Positions 49,013 through 58,619 of a stretch of 64,000 nucleotides of DNA are shown here, piece by piece (positions within the stretch are counted from its first letter, which is position 1; each line of letters starts with the position of its first letter). The stretch lies in assembly GCF_003600835.1 (NCBI RefSeq), contig NZ_NQYC01000001.1, positions 4,239,001-4,303,000 on the forward strand, in the 5' to 3' direction. Source of the stretch: Bacillus sp. PK3_68 (GTDB lineage: Bacteria > Bacillota > Bacilli > Bacillales > Domibacillaceae). A model generated the notes under the pieces. That model was given only the letters and a program-made list of their open reading frames with translations, was not told the origin of the DNA and did no database searches. The position numbers and the translations under genes were made by a program.

Positions 49013-50539
49013 TTACCCTTTAAATCCAGTATTTGCTTTTACAGAGACTTCAGCAAATTTACGGGCATCTGCTTTAGCAGAAAGTACCGTACCGACATAC
49101 CCGGCAAGGAAACCGGCTGGAATAGAGATAACTGCTGGATTGGTAAGAGGGAACAGCGGGCTGCCGACAAAAATGGCTGTGCCTTCAGGGCCTAATACGT
49201 TCGGGCTGATGGCTACCAACATTAACGCAGAAAGCAATCCAGTTAACATAGCAGAAATGGCGCCGATGGTGTTAAAGCGCTTCCAATAGATCGTGTACAA
49301 AATAACAGGAAGGTTTGCACTGGCCGCTACGCAAAAGGCGAGAGAAACGAGAAAAGCTACGTTCATTTTTTGAGCAAACAGAGCGAGCAAAATAGAAAAA
49401 ATAGCAACCGAAATGGAGGCATAGCGCGCAGCGAGCATCTGCTGTCTTTCCGTCACCTTTCCTTTTTTAATAATCTCTCCGTAAATATCATGGGCGAAGG
49501 CGGATGCTCCTGATAAAACGAGACCAGCTACTACTGCAAGAATCGTGGCGAATGCCACGGCGGATACAAATGACATCAGCATGTCGCCGCCTAATGCTTG
49601 AGCAAGCAAGGGAGCTGCCATGTTTCCAGCCGCGTTGGCAGAGATAATTTTATCGGAACCAACAAAAGCGGCAGCACCGAAGCCAAGGAAGATGGTAAGA
49701 ATATAAAAAACACCAACAATCCATGTAGCATAAACGACGGAGCCTCTTGCCGTTTTTGCATCTTTTACAGTAAAGAAGCGCATAAGGATATGCGGAAGAC
49801 CAGCGGTCCCAAATACGAGAGCCATCGTCATAGAAAGCGTATCGATAGGATTTTTGTATTTCACACCAGGATTTAAATAATTTTCCCCGTGTGAAGTGGC
49901 GGATTTCATGTCAGAGAACATTTCAAAGATGTTAAAATGAAATTTCATTAATACGAGAAAAGAAATAATAACAGTACCGATCATAAGCAGAACAGCTTTA
50001 ATAATTTGCACCCAGCTCGTTGCTGTCATACCGCCAAACAATACATAAACAGTCATCATCACACCGACAATTAAGACGGCAATCCAATAATCAATCCCCA
50101 ACAGCAATTGGATAAGAGCACCGGCTCCTACGAGTTGGGCAATCATGTAAAAAATAACAATTGTAATGGTACTCAGAGCCGCAGTAGCTCTTACCTTCTT
50201 CTGGTCAAAGCGGGCATTAATCATATCTGCCAGCGTATATTTACCCAGATTGCGCAATGGTTCAGCGACTAGATAAAGTACGACCAAATAGGCAACGAGA
50301 TAGCCGATGCTGAAAAAGAAGCCATCAAAGCCATTTAAGGCGATAGCCCCGGCTATTCCAAGAAATGAGGCTGCCGACAAGTAGTCTCCCGCAATAGCCA
50401 GTCCGTTTTGCCAGCCTGTCAGCCCGCCACCCGCTGTGTAAAACTCACTTGCTGTATTTGTACGCTTAGCGGCAAAGTACGTAACGACAAGCGTGAGTCC
50501 GACTATTCCAACGAAAAACGCTAACCCAATGACACTCAT
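49013..50539 (-). CDS. Sodium/solute symporter, acetate permease-like (ActP/YwcA)
   Basis: 508 residues and about 13 membrane segments, SSS family. The N-terminal EFYTAGGGLTGWQNGLAIAG near residue 31 and DYLSAASFLGIAG near 52 are typical. FGTAGLPHILMRFFTV near 243 is the SSS signature region. It is closest in layout to cation/acetate symporters (ActP, YwcA), which are usually preceded by a DUF485 gene, as here. Overlaps the DUF485 stop by 4 nt. Substrate inferred: acetate or another short carboxylate. Confidence 0.88.
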   Translation of the reverse strand: MSVIGLAFFVGIVGLTLVVTYFAAKRTNTASEFYTAGGGLTGWQNGLAIAGDYLSAASFLGIAGAIALNGFDGFFFSIGYLVAYLVVLYLVAEPLRNLGKYTLADMINARFDQKKVRATAALSTITIVIFYMIAQLVGAGALIQLLLGIDYWIAVLIVGVMMTVYVLFGGMTATSWVQIIKAVLLMIGTVIISFLVLMKFHFNIFEMFSDMKSATSHGENYLNPGVKYKNPIDTLSMTMALVFGTAGLPHILMRFFTVKDAKTARGSVVYATWIVGVFYILTIFLGFGAAAFVGSDKIISANAAGNMAAPLLAQALGGDMLMSFVSAVAFATILAVVAGLVLSGASAFAHDIYGEIIKKGKVTERQQMLAARYASISVAIFSILLALFAQKMNVAFLVSLAFCVAASANLPVILYTIYWKRFNTIGAISAMLTGLLSALMLVAISPNVLGPEGTAIFVGSPLFPLTNPAVISIPAGFLAGYVGTVLSAKADARKFAEVSVKANTGFKG

Positions 50540-50895
50540 AACGGTTGATCTCCTTTTTTCTCTACTTGTAAATCGTTTAAGATATCATCAGACATTTGAT
50601 CAAACTGATTAGCTTTTTTTACATAGATCATACTTAGCGCCCAAGTCATGATAAATTGGGCAAAAGCAAAAATCCAAACCCATGAAATCGAACCGATCGC
50701 CGGCTTATTTAAAATGGTTGAGTAGGATGTAAGCAGTGGCAGTGAAAAATAAAATAGCAGAAAGAAGATTGAAAGAGGGACAAGAAATTTGGTTTTACTT
50801 TTCACCATTTGTTTAAACTTCGGGCTTTCGGCAATGCTTTCATAAGTAGTTTTTTCTGCTCCAAGCGGTGGGGGTTTTAGCTTTTGATTTCCCAT
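50536..50895 (-). CDS. DUF485 membrane protein (symporter partner)
   Basis: 119 residues with two membrane segments (about 40-62 and 78-100). The sequence FLVPLSIFFLLFYFSLPLLT and FAFAQFIMTWALSMIYVKKA are DUF485 features. ATG 50895 lies 6 nt after AGGAGG; an in-frame ATG at 50901 abuts that element and is unlikely. It is translationally coupled to the symporter by a 4-nt overlap. Partner role inferred from this constant pairing. Confidence 0.88.
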   Translation of the reverse strand: MGNQKLKPPPLGAEKTTYESIAESPKFKQMVKSKTKFLVPLSIFFLLFYFSLPLLTSYSTILNKPAIGSISWVWIFAFAQFIMTWALSMIYVKKANQFDQMSDDILNDLQVEKKGDQPL

Positions 50896-50913
50896 GAACA
50901 TCCTCCTAAAATG

Positions 50914-50946
50914 AATTTCCTGAAATTACATAAATTTCAGAATTAT
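50914..50946. promoter_or_regulatory. Possible CodY boxes / inverted repeat upstream of DUF485-symporter
   Basis: AATTTCCTGAAATTA (50914-50928) matches the CodY consensus at 12 of 15 positions, and an overlapping second copy at 11 of 15. The same bases form the inverted repeat CTGAAATT-ACATA-AATTTCAG (50920-50940). It lies just upstream of the minus-strand ribosome site. Confidence 0.35.
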
Positions 50947-51104
50947 ATACCAATTTTAAAAAATATTTCCTTATTTTGCAATGGTTTGGAAAAAAACCGA
51001 CTGATTAGTTTTAGACAAAATTCGACGGTTAGATTAAGAAAAGCGATTTTCTTTGCGCAAATACCTTCTTCTGTTATTTTGATATATAATGATATACAAA
51101 TAAT

Positions 51105-52709
51105 TTGAATAGATTGGACGGATTGCTTATGATAGAAGGCCGGCAATTGGCACATTCGCTTGTGTCTCTAAAAGGGACTCACTTACGGTTTGTATATGTC
51201 ATGCTGCATGATTTAAACTTTTGGGATCTTGTTTCTTCTAAAACAAAAGATTTAGTTTCAAAAGAACAGTCTGCTCATTTTTATGAATGGCTTAAAAAGG
51301 AAGCTGATAAGCTAAACGTAGTAGAAGATCAGGAACTGCAGCTGGATTTGCTGCTGGAGTTAAGTAAAACACTTAAACTGCCTATGCGTCTGCTTGATGA
51401 CCCATACAAGGTTATGAAGCAATGTGAAGAAATAATTGACGAAGCTTTTCTACAGCTTCAGAAGCAATATAAGGATTTTGCCAAAGCATTTGATCGCTTT
51501 CCTGAAAAAAATAAAGTGAAGTTTCTTGTTCACTGGGAAATGGCGCAATTATATACGCATATGAATGCCCAGCAGTCTAAGCCTGAAAAAGGAACGGAGA
51601 CAGCTATTTGGGTAGACGAAATTCTGATGTTTGTTGAACATTTGCCTTCTTACCAACAGGAACAAATTAAGGAGCAGATTCATTTATCAGAATGGACAGC
51701 AGAAGAATTGCAAATAGCGCTATTGGAGGATGCTTTTGCTGTTTTTACCTCCATCGTGGAAAAGACGGGTTTTGGCTTTTACAAATATTTGCTTCAATGC
51801 TTCTCAAGGGAGCGTCCCGCTGCTGCTTTTGCCCCGCAGGAAGCTGCTTATTTTTCATGGATGACAAACCCTGACTTACTGTTGTCACTCATTTTTAAAG
51901 GTGGAGGTATCCTTTACCGTTATCAAAATTTATTATTTAATAAGGGTCTGCTGCCGATGGCTCTGTTTGAGACAATTCTTCCTTATTTAGCGGATGGTGC
52001 GTCGGAGGAAGAGGAGGACCTTGCAGTAATTACTCATTCCTGGAACCAGCGGTTTGTTGATTACCGCAAGATGCTTCGTTCAGTAAATGAAATGGTGCAA
52101 AAGCAAAATGATTGGAAAAAGGGATTGGACATTCTTAGAGAAGAACTAAAAGAGGAAGAAGCTGTGTTTCGTCAAACAGAAGCGTACAATCTACAACTGC
52201 GAGAAAAACTGATACAGATGTTAAAGCAAGACCCGGCACGGCCCTATTTTGGCGAACTTAGCGTCAAGAATAACAGGCTGCAAGAGGAGTTGAAGAAAGT
52301 GGAAGCTAAATTGGCTAAACAGGAAAATGCGAAAAAAGGGATCGTTCGGTCCGTTACCACTTTTATTAAATCAAGCTATCATCAGACGGAAAAAGCCCAG
52401 ATTGAAAAGAAAATTGACAAAGTGTTCAATGAAATCAGCGATTTAGTATTGGAAAAATATCATGACTATGAACCGCAGCTAATTGAAGAAATCCATCGTT
52501 CCAATGATGAACTTGCACAATTGAACCTGAATAAGCAAGAGATCCAGCGTAAAATTGAAAAATTCACGGAAAAGTTGGCAGAGGTAAAGCAACAAGAAAA
52601 GCAAATGAGAACCGCGATCTCGGATGCAGAAAAGCGGACATATGGCTTATCGCAATTATACAAAAGCGAAATGGAAAAAGAAACCACTCCATATATGAAT
52701 GAGCTATAA
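51105..52709 (+). CDS. Large coiled-coil protein, unknown function
   Basis: Up to 534 residues and not recognised. The N-terminal 330 residues are a helical, globular region with no membrane segment. From about 325 to 530 it is almost continuous charged coiled coil (EELKEEEAVFRQTEAYNLQL, RKIEKFTEKLAEVKQQEKQM). No nucleotide-binding loop or catalytic motif is visible. A TATAAT-like element lies at about 51084, so TTG 51105 would have a very short leader and ATG 51129 is also possible. Single gene, divergent from the symporter pair, followed by a good terminator. Confidence 0.7.
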   Translation: MNRLDGLLMIEGRQLAHSLVSLKGTHLRFVYVMLHDLNFWDLVSSKTKDLVSKEQSAHFYEWLKKEADKLNVVEDQELQLDLLLELSKTLKLPMRLLDDPYKVMKQCEEIIDEAFLQLQKQYKDFAKAFDRFPEKNKVKFLVHWEMAQLYTHMNAQQSKPEKGTETAIWVDEILMFVEHLPSYQQEQIKEQIHLSEWTAEELQIALLEDAFAVFTSIVEKTGFGFYKYLLQCFSRERPAAAFAPQEAAYFSWMTNPDLLLSLIFKGGGILYRYQNLLFNKGLLPMALFETILPYLADGASEEEEDLAVITHSWNQRFVDYRKMLRSVNEMVQKQNDWKKGLDILREELKEEEAVFRQTEAYNLQLREKLIQMLKQDPARPYFGELSVKNNRLQEELKKVEAKLAKQENAKKGIVRSVTTFIKSSYHQTEKAQIEKKIDKVFNEISDLVLEKYHDYEPQLIEEIHRSNDELAQLNLNKQEIQRKIEKFTEKLAEVKQQEKQMRTAISDAEKRTYGLSQLYKSEMEKETTPYMNEL

Positions 52710-52722
52710 CGATATCACTTCA

Positions 52723-52758
52723 CTCTGTCGGTTCCTCAATACCGGCAGAGCTTTTTTA
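52723..52758 (+). terminator. Terminator after the coiled-coil gene
   Basis: CTCTGTCGG (52723-52731) pairs with CCGGCAGAG (52742-52750), followed by T6. Confidence 0.85.
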
Positions 52759-52939
52759 TGACAAGAATACTAGAGGGATTTATGGTAAGAGTAATTATAG
52801 GGAAAGATCCCTTTACTTGATTGGATACCGGTTATTTGTTAGGGTTATATAGGTTGTCGAATAAGCGCAGAGAAAATCTGTGGATATACTGCCCATTCCC
52901 ATGTGCATTAGTCAGGTGAAATATAGAAAGGAGAATTTT

Positions 52940-54447
52940 GTGCAAAAAATTTCAAGTGTATTTTGGATTACGATCGCATTAGTGCTTGCTTCTGTTATAT
53001 TTGGCGTAGCGGCACCAAAAACATTCGAGCAAGTCACAAATAACATTCAAACGTTTATTACCTCAGCCTTTGGCTGGTATTATTTAATTATAGTCGCGGT
53101 GATTGTCTTATTTTGTTTATTGTTAATTTTCAGCCCGGTAGGATCTATTAGGTTAGGAAAGCCTGGAGAGAAGCCAGACTATTCTACTCCTTCATGGTTC
53201 GCTATGCTGTTTAGTGCAGGTATGGGAATAGGCCTAGTATTTTGGGGGGCAGCAGAGCCGTTGAGCCACTTTGCGATTGACCCTCCTTTAGCAAAAGCAG
53301 GCTCAGAGGCAGCCGTGAAAGAATCCATGCGTTACACATTTTTCCACTGGGGCATTCATGCCTGGGCTATTTATGCTGTTGTGGCATTGGCACTGGCCTA
53401 TTATCAGTTCCGTAAAGAGGAACCTGGCTTAATCAGTGCAACGCTTGTCCCGATTTTAGGAGAAAGGGCAAGAGGGCCACTCGGTACAGTAATTGATGTG
53501 ATGGCTGTGTTTGCTACAGTAGTGGGGGTAGCTACTACATTGGGCTTTGGGGCGGCCCAAATTAATGGTGGTCTTTCTTATTTGTTTGGTACACCGATTA
53601 ACTTCTCTGTGCAACTGATTATTATTATTGTTGTAACCATTTTATTTATGGCTTCTGCTATCAGCGGGCTGGGAAAAGGAATTAAAATATTGAGCAATGC
53701 GAATATGCTTTTAGCTATTGTGTTGCTAGTGCTTATGCTTATCCTTGGTCCTACTCTGTTTATTATGAATTTATTTACGGATACAATTGGCACCTACCTT
53801 CAAAACTTGGCGACGATGAGTTTTCGGATTGCTCCCTTAAATGAAGAGCATCGTTCCTGGATTAATGGTTGGACTATTTTCTATTGGGCATGGTGGATTT
53901 CATGGTCGCCATTTGTCGGTATTTTTATCGCCCGTGTGTCTAAAGGAAGGACGATCCGTGAGTTTTTAATTGGCACATTGATTATGCCGGCGCTTGTGAG
54001 CTTTTTATGGTTTGCTGTATTTGGAGCTTCAGCAATAGACTTGCAAATATCAGGAGCCGTAGATTTAACAAAGAATGCAACAGAAGAAGTCCTGTTTGCT
54101 ATTTTTCATGAGCTTCCATGGTCTTCTGTTCTTTCGGTCATAGCTGTTGCTTTAGTTAGCATATTCTTTATTACCTCTGCTGATTCAGCCACTTTTGTAT
54201 TGGGAATGCAAACAACCTACGGTTCACTTACTCCTCCGAATCGTGTAAAATTAGCATGGGGATTGCTCAATCACTGACTGCAGTTATTCTTTTATATAGC
54301 GGAGGGCTTCAGGCGTTGCAAAATGCTCTTATTATAGCTGCTCTTCCGTTTTCGGCAATCATTATATTAATGATGCTATCCTTGTATAAGTCACTTGCAA
54401 AAGAAAGAAAAGACATGATGAAGGCGTTCCGTTCTCCTAGAAAATAA
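52940..54447 (+). CDS. BCCT-family transporter (betaine/carnitine/choline type; frameshifted near C-terminus)
   Basis: About 502 residues when repaired, with 12 membrane segments. Signatures: [20 protein letters not shown] near 92 and [17 protein letters not shown] near 310, the substrate-coordinating Trp-rich helix of the family. The first frame stops after KLAWGLLNH. The true C-terminus ([20 protein letters not shown]) follows in another frame, and one extra G at 54258-54261 restores it. The GTG 52940 start follows GAAAGGAG. It imports a quaternary ammonium compound such as glycine betaine; a taurine role is possible from proximity to tpa-xsc but unproven. Confidence 0.88.
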
Positions 54448-54458
54448 TAATTTAGGTT

Positions 54459-54491
54459 GGCCGTTCTGCCGAATGCAGGACGGCCTTTTTA
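54459..54491 (+). terminator. Terminator after the BCCT gene
   Basis: GGCCGTTCTGC (54459-54469) pairs with GCAGGACGGCC (54475-54485), followed by T5. Confidence 0.88.
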
Positions 54492-54573
54492 GGTGAGCAT
54501 CGTTATTGCTTGCAGATTTTTCTACAGTTATCTAATATAGATGCGAACCGACTTTCTAATTGAGGAGAACACC

Positions 54574-55161
54574 ATGAAAAAAAGAAAGCTAAAAAAATCG
54601 GTAAAACGAAAATTATTTTTTTTACTATTTATAATTGCAATGGTATATGTGGCGTTCCATCAGGGAAACGCCCCTAAAGACACTGTTATTGAACCGTCTA
54701 TCCCAAAGGAATATGTCCCTATATATAAAGCTGCAGAGAAGGAGTACGGCGTGCCCTGGCAGCTGTTAGCTGCCCATCATCGGGTAGAAACCAAGTTTTC
54801 AACAATGGAATCGATGATATCACCAGCCGGCGCAGAAGGGCCTATGCAATTCATGCCATGCACCTTTGTCGGATGGAGTCATCCTACGTGCAGCGATCTT
54901 GGAAAAGGAAATATTTCAAGTAAAGACAAAGTGAACCCGGCCATTATAAAGAAATATGGGGGATACGGAGTGGATGCGAATGGAGATGGAAAAGCGGATC
55001 CTTTTGATCTTGAAGACGCTGTTTTTAGTGCAGCTGCTTATTTAAAAGCCCATGGGGCAGCTGATGGGCAGTTGAAAAAAGCTATTTATTCCTATAATCA
55101 CAGCGAGCAATATGTAGATGATGTACTACACTATTTTTATGCATACACATCTAAAGAATAG
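54574..55161 (+). CDS. Membrane-anchored lytic transglycosylase
   Basis: 195 residues. A very basic N-terminus (MKKRKLKKSVKRK) and membrane anchor at 14-28 precede an extracytoplasmic SLT-type domain. The catalytic glutamate is probably E72 in HHRVETKF, and AEGPMQFMPCTF near 90 is the characteristic second motif. AAAYLKAHGAADG and AIYSYNHSEQYVDDV complete it. It cleaves peptidoglycan glycan chains. ATG 54574 follows GAGGAGAA. A secreted nuclease gene follows within 25 nt. Confidence 0.85.
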   Translation: MKKRKLKKSVKRKLFFLLFIIAMVYVAFHQGNAPKDTVIEPSIPKEYVPIYKAAEKEYGVPWQLLAAHHRVETKFSTMESMISPAGAEGPMQFMPCTFVGWSHPTCSDLGKGNISSKDKVNPAIIKKYGGYGVDANGDGKADPFDLEDAVFSAAAYLKAHGAADGQLKKAIYSYNHSEQYVDDVLHYFYAYTSKE

Positions 55162-55183
55162 AATCGAAGAAAAGGTGTTTGTT

Positions 55184-55975
55184 ATGAGTAAGATTAAATT
55201 AATTTTACTGACAGCTATTTTTTTAATGGTTAGTGGCTGTGCAATAGAAGAACAACAGGGAAGCACAGAAAATCAGCAGTCTGACAATGCAGGGAAAGTG
55301 CAAGAAACAGATAAGTCTGCGGCCTTTAACAGCAACGATGAGACCGACAGTGATAAGGGCTTGGCAGGTACTGTCGTTTATGTAGTTGATGGTGATACTT
55401 TCGATGTTCAATTAGCAAATGGAAAGAAAGAACGGGTTCGAATGACATTGGTCGACACGCCAGAAACAAAGCACCCGCGGCTTGGCGTTCAGCCTTTTGG
55501 CCCGGAGGCTTCTGCTTATACTAAGACGCTATTGACCGATAAGAAAGTATCGTTGGAAATGGATGTACAAGAGCGTGACCGCTATGGCCGGGTGCTTGCT
55601 TACGTTTGGCTCAACGACAAGTTAGTGAATGAACAGCTGATTGCAAAAGGGCTGGCTCGTGTGGCGGTTTTTCCGCCGAATACAAAATATGTTGATCGCT
55701 TTGAACGAGTACAACAGAAAGCACGTGAACAGCGATTGGGCATTTGGTCAGTGGAGGATTACGTAACGGATCGCGGATATAACGCAGAATCAGTAAAACA
55801 AGAAAAGAGGACTGCTCCAGCGGACGATTGCAAAATTAAAGGCAATATCTCAAGCTCGGGCGAAAAAATCTACCACATTCCTGGAAATCAATCCTATGAC
55901 ATAACAAAGCCGGAGCAAATGTTTTGCACAAAAGCAGAAGCGGAAGCAGCTGGGTTTCGAGCAGCTAAAAGATAA
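55184..55975 (+). CDS. Thermonuclease-family lipoprotein (YncB-like) with C-terminal sunset domain
   Basis: 263 residues. Lipoprotein signal ending VSGC (Cys19), a low-complexity linker to about 60, then a staphylococcal nuclease domain: VVDGDTFDV, RMTLVDTPETKHP and ERDRYGRVLAYVW, which supply the Asp, Arg and Glu active-site residues. The C-terminal 45 residues (DCKIKGNISSSGEKIYHIPG, ending FCTKAEAEAAGF) are a small cysteine-containing domain often attached to Bacillus surface nucleases. Degrades extracellular DNA or RNA. ATG 55184 follows AAAAGGTG. Confidence 0.9.
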   Translation: MSKIKLILLTAIFLMVSGCAIEEQQGSTENQQSDNAGKVQETDKSAAFNSNDETDSDKGLAGTVVYVVDGDTFDVQLANGKKERVRMTLVDTPETKHPRLGVQPFGPEASAYTKTLLTDKKVSLEMDVQERDRYGRVLAYVWLNDKLVNEQLIAKGLARVAVFPPNTKYVDRFERVQQKAREQRLGIWSVEDYVTDRGYNAESVKQEKRTAPADDCKIKGNISSSGEKIYHIPGNQSYDITKPEQMFCTKAEAEAAGFRAAKR

Positions 55976-56070
55976 CAGGTGACTTATTTATATAAGGGGT
56001 TGATCCCTGCACCTTTTTCTCCACAGCGCATAAGATGTTATGACAAAATAACATGCGGAAGGAGTTTAAC

Positions 56071-56259
56071 ATGAAAAACAAGCACCATAAGCCGGATCAT
56101 AAAATGGCAGGGGAAGAGCGCGAGGAACGCATGGAACGTGAAGAACATATGCGGCGCGTTCATGAGTTTTGGTGGGGAAGACGGCCTTCTGGAAAAGAGG
56201 AAAGCAGGGAAGAAAACAAAGAAGAAAATAGAAGTGAAAACCGAAGAGATAAGAAATAA
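56071..56259 (+). CDS. Small highly charged protein, unknown
   Basis: 62 residues, over half of them Lys, Arg, Glu or Asp, with a tryptophan pair in VHEFWWGRRPSG. The tail is Glu-Arg-Lys-Asn repeats (EESREENKEENRSENRRDKK). A GAAGGAG ribosome site lies at ideal distance before ATG 56071, and a terminator follows. It looks real but matches no family I know. It is probably unstructured. Confidence 0.55.
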   Translation: MKNKHHKPDHKMAGEEREERMEREEHMRRVHEFWWGRRPSGKEESREENKEENRSENRRDKK

Positions 56260-56269
56260 GTATTTAGCA

Positions 56270-56300
56270 AAACGGCCTTTTACAGGTCGTTTTTTTGTTT
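56270..56300 (+). terminator. Terminator after the small charged protein
   Basis: An ACGGCC / GGTCGT stem with one G-U pair, followed by T7. Confidence 0.7.
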
Positions 56301-56474
56301 GATAAAAGTGTCGGTTAGGAATGCAAATTGACTCCTGTAAGGTGACTAGTAGCAGCTAACCATCTAAAACGGCTACTTTCCATGAAAGAATACAATAACA
56401 CTTATCACATAATCAAAATAATGATCAGGCAAAACTGTGATACGTTTAATTTAACTAATACGGAGGTGGTCAGG

Positions 56475-57515
56475 TTGGAAGCACAAAGAATGCAATCCTA
56501 TGCACAGGAGAGACCGAAAAAACAAAGCAAGCCCCATAGAGTGGCAAAAGGAGTGGCGTTAACTTTTCTTATTGCAGTGATTGCGGGCTTCATTGCCAAA
56601 CTTCCTTTTTTTCAAATCATGGGGATTATGATTTTGTCTATTTTAATCGGCATGATTTGGAAAAATACTGCTCAAGTTAAGGCTGACTATCAGGAAGGCA
56701 TTCAATTCAGCAGCAAGGTATTGCTGCGCGCGGGAATTATTTTATTGGGCTTTCGACTGAACTTGCTGGATATTGCCGCAGCTGGTTATGCTGTGTTAGC
56801 AACAGATGTGCTTGTCATCGCTTTTACAATGACATTTATTCTGCTTTTAGGAAAGGTATTCAAATTAGACAAACACCTATCAATGTTGATTGCGGCAGGC
56901 ACAGCTATTTGTGGGGCTGCTGCTATTATTGCGGTAGCGCCCATCATTAAGAATAAACAAGAGCACACAGCCATCGCTGTTTCATGTATCGCTATTTTGG
57001 GAACGATCGGTGCACTTCTTTATATCTTTTTATTCCCCCATTTACCAATCAGTAAGTATGAGTATGGTGTATTGACAGGAGCGACACTGCATGAGCTGGC
57101 CCATGTTGTCGCTGCAGCTGTACCAGGAGGGGCAGAAAGCAGCCAGGCAGCTATCGTAGTGAAGCTTGGAAGAGTGCTTTTATTAATACCGGTCGCTTTA
57201 ATCATCAGCCTGATCATTAATAGAAAGGAATTGACGGAGAAAGGATTGAAAAGTCTGCCGATTCCATGGTTTATTTTTGGTTTTTTATTCGCCAGCTTTA
57301 TTAACACCCTTGATTTCATACCGGAGAGTGTTGTCACCTATTTGCTTTTGTTAAGCACATACTTGCTTGCAATGGGGATGGCGGGGCTTGGATTAAATGT
57401 TAATTACAAAGACTTTGCGAGAGAAGGGATGAAGCCAGTAGGAGTTGCTATTGTTGGTTTTGCTGGTCTGTTGGCGCTTTCTCCTCTGGTTTTATTCATC
57501 TTCCGCATGATTTGA
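56475..57515 (+). CDS. YeiH/UPF0324-family putative sulfite/sulfate exporter
   Basis: 346 residues and about ten membrane segments. Family stretches include KLPFFQIMGIMILSILIGM near residue 40, AAGTAICGAAAIIAVAPII near 138 and GATLHELAHVVAAAVPGG near 197. The start is TTG 56475, preceded by GGAGGTGG; the upstream frame is not family-like. YeiH proteins are annotated as putative sulfate exporters. The immediate LysR neighbour and the xsc gene 3.5 kb on, whose product releases sulfite, support sulfite export here. That is inference. Confidence 0.85.
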   Translation: MEAQRMQSYAQERPKKQSKPHRVAKGVALTFLIAVIAGFIAKLPFFQIMGIMILSILIGMIWKNTAQVKADYQEGIQFSSKVLLRAGIILLGFRLNLLDIAAAGYAVLATDVLVIAFTMTFILLLGKVFKLDKHLSMLIAAGTAICGAAAIIAVAPIIKNKQEHTAIAVSCIAILGTIGALLYIFLFPHLPISKYEYGVLTGATLHELAHVVAAAVPGGAESSQAAIVVKLGRVLLLIPVALIISLIINRKELTEKGLKSLPIPWFIFGFLFASFINTLDFIPESVVTYLLLLSTYLLAMGMAGLGLNVNYKDFAREGMKPVGVAIVGFAGLLALSPLVLFIFRMI

Positions 57516-57573
57516 GTGAAAAGTTCCTTCTGCTTCATTTATAATGAAAGAGGAAACAGAGGGGAGAAGACGA

Positions 57574-58473
57574 ATGAACTTAGAATACTTACGGTTATTT
57601 TACGCGGTAGCAAACAATAAAAACTTTTCACAGACGGCGAAAGAGCTGCATATCTCCCAGTCATCTGTCAGTCTACAAATTAAACATTTAGAAGATATGC
57701 TTCAAACGAAGCTATTTGAACGTACAACCAAAAAGGTAGATTTAACACCGGCAGGTCAAATATTATATAAAAAAGCGGAGAAAATGCTTTTTTTAATGAA
57801 CGAAATCCAAAATGAACTGCAAGAATTAAAGGGAGAGGTCGCCGGCAGTTTAAACATTGGAGCCAGCCTGACAATTGGCGAGCATGTGTTGCCGTTTTTA
57901 ATTGCAAACTATAAAAAGCGCTACCCGCTCGTCGATGTTCATTTAAAAATGTGCAACTCGGAGCAAATTATTGAGAAATTGTATAAGCATGAATTAAACC
58001 TCGGATTTATTGAATCTATGCTATCCTATCCTAATTTGAAACAAATCCCATTTCAGGAAGACGAATTAATCCTGATTGCTTCCAGCTCTTCACAAATTAT
58101 TATTAGCGATAGCATATTGAAAGAAGAGCTCACTTCCCTTCCATTCATTATTCGGGAGAAAGGTTCTGGCACCAGACAAGTTATTGAAGGCAGTTTAAGA
58201 AAAAATCAAGTAGACCCCAACGAGTTAAAGACGGTATTGGAGTTAGAACATACAGAGTCTATTAAAAGCGCTGTAGAAGCGGATATTGGTATCTCAATCA
58301 TTTCAAAATCAGCCGTGAAAAAAGAGCTGCAGCTGGGGACATTAAAAGAAGTAAAGATTGATGGTGTAAAGTTAACAAGGCAATTCTACATGGTCTATTT
58401 TGAAGAGGCTCTACAGCTGACAAGCAAAAAATTAAAAGACCTTGTTTTCTCACAATCTAGTAAGATTCATTAA
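57574..58473 (+). CDS. LysR-family transcriptional regulator (CysL/YeiE-like)
   Basis: 299 residues. N-terminal winged helix at 1-60 (YLRLFYAVANNKNFSQTAKE, HISQSSVSLQIKHLE) and a substrate-binding-protein-like sensor domain from about 90. ATG 57574 follows AGAGGGGAG. It lies 58 nt after the yeiH-like gene in the same direction. LysR proteins of this group regulate sulfur genes, and yeiE-yeiH pairing is common. Here it may sense sulfite or a sulfur precursor and control the exporter. A strong terminator follows. Confidence 0.87.
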   Translation: MNLEYLRLFYAVANNKNFSQTAKELHISQSSVSLQIKHLEDMLQTKLFERTTKKVDLTPAGQILYKKAEKMLFLMNEIQNELQELKGEVAGSLNIGASLTIGEHVLPFLIANYKKRYPLVDVHLKMCNSEQIIEKLYKHELNLGFIESMLSYPNLKQIPFQEDELILIASSSSQIIISDSILKEELTSLPFIIREKGSGTRQVIEGSLRKNQVDPNELKTVLELEHTESIKSAVEADIGISIISKSAVKKELQLGTLKEVKIDGVKLTRQFYMVYFEEALQLTSKKLKDLVFSQSSKIH

Positions 58474-58474
58474 G

Positions 58475-58524
58475 AACAGGTGTCGATAGAATTCTATATT
58501 GAATTCTGTTGATACCTGTTTTTT
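58475..58524 (+). terminator. Terminator after the LysR gene
   Basis: AACAGGTGTCGATAGAATTC (58475-58494) pairs with GAATTCTGTTGATACCTGTT (58501-58520) including three G-U pairs, followed by TTTT. Confidence 0.88.
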
Positions 58525-58619
58525 AATAATGTGTTACAATTTTATAAAATCATCTCAAGATGAGAAGAAGGAAGAATCACCGCTTTTTGGCAAGGCTTAA
58601 AAATGATGGAGAAAGGGGT

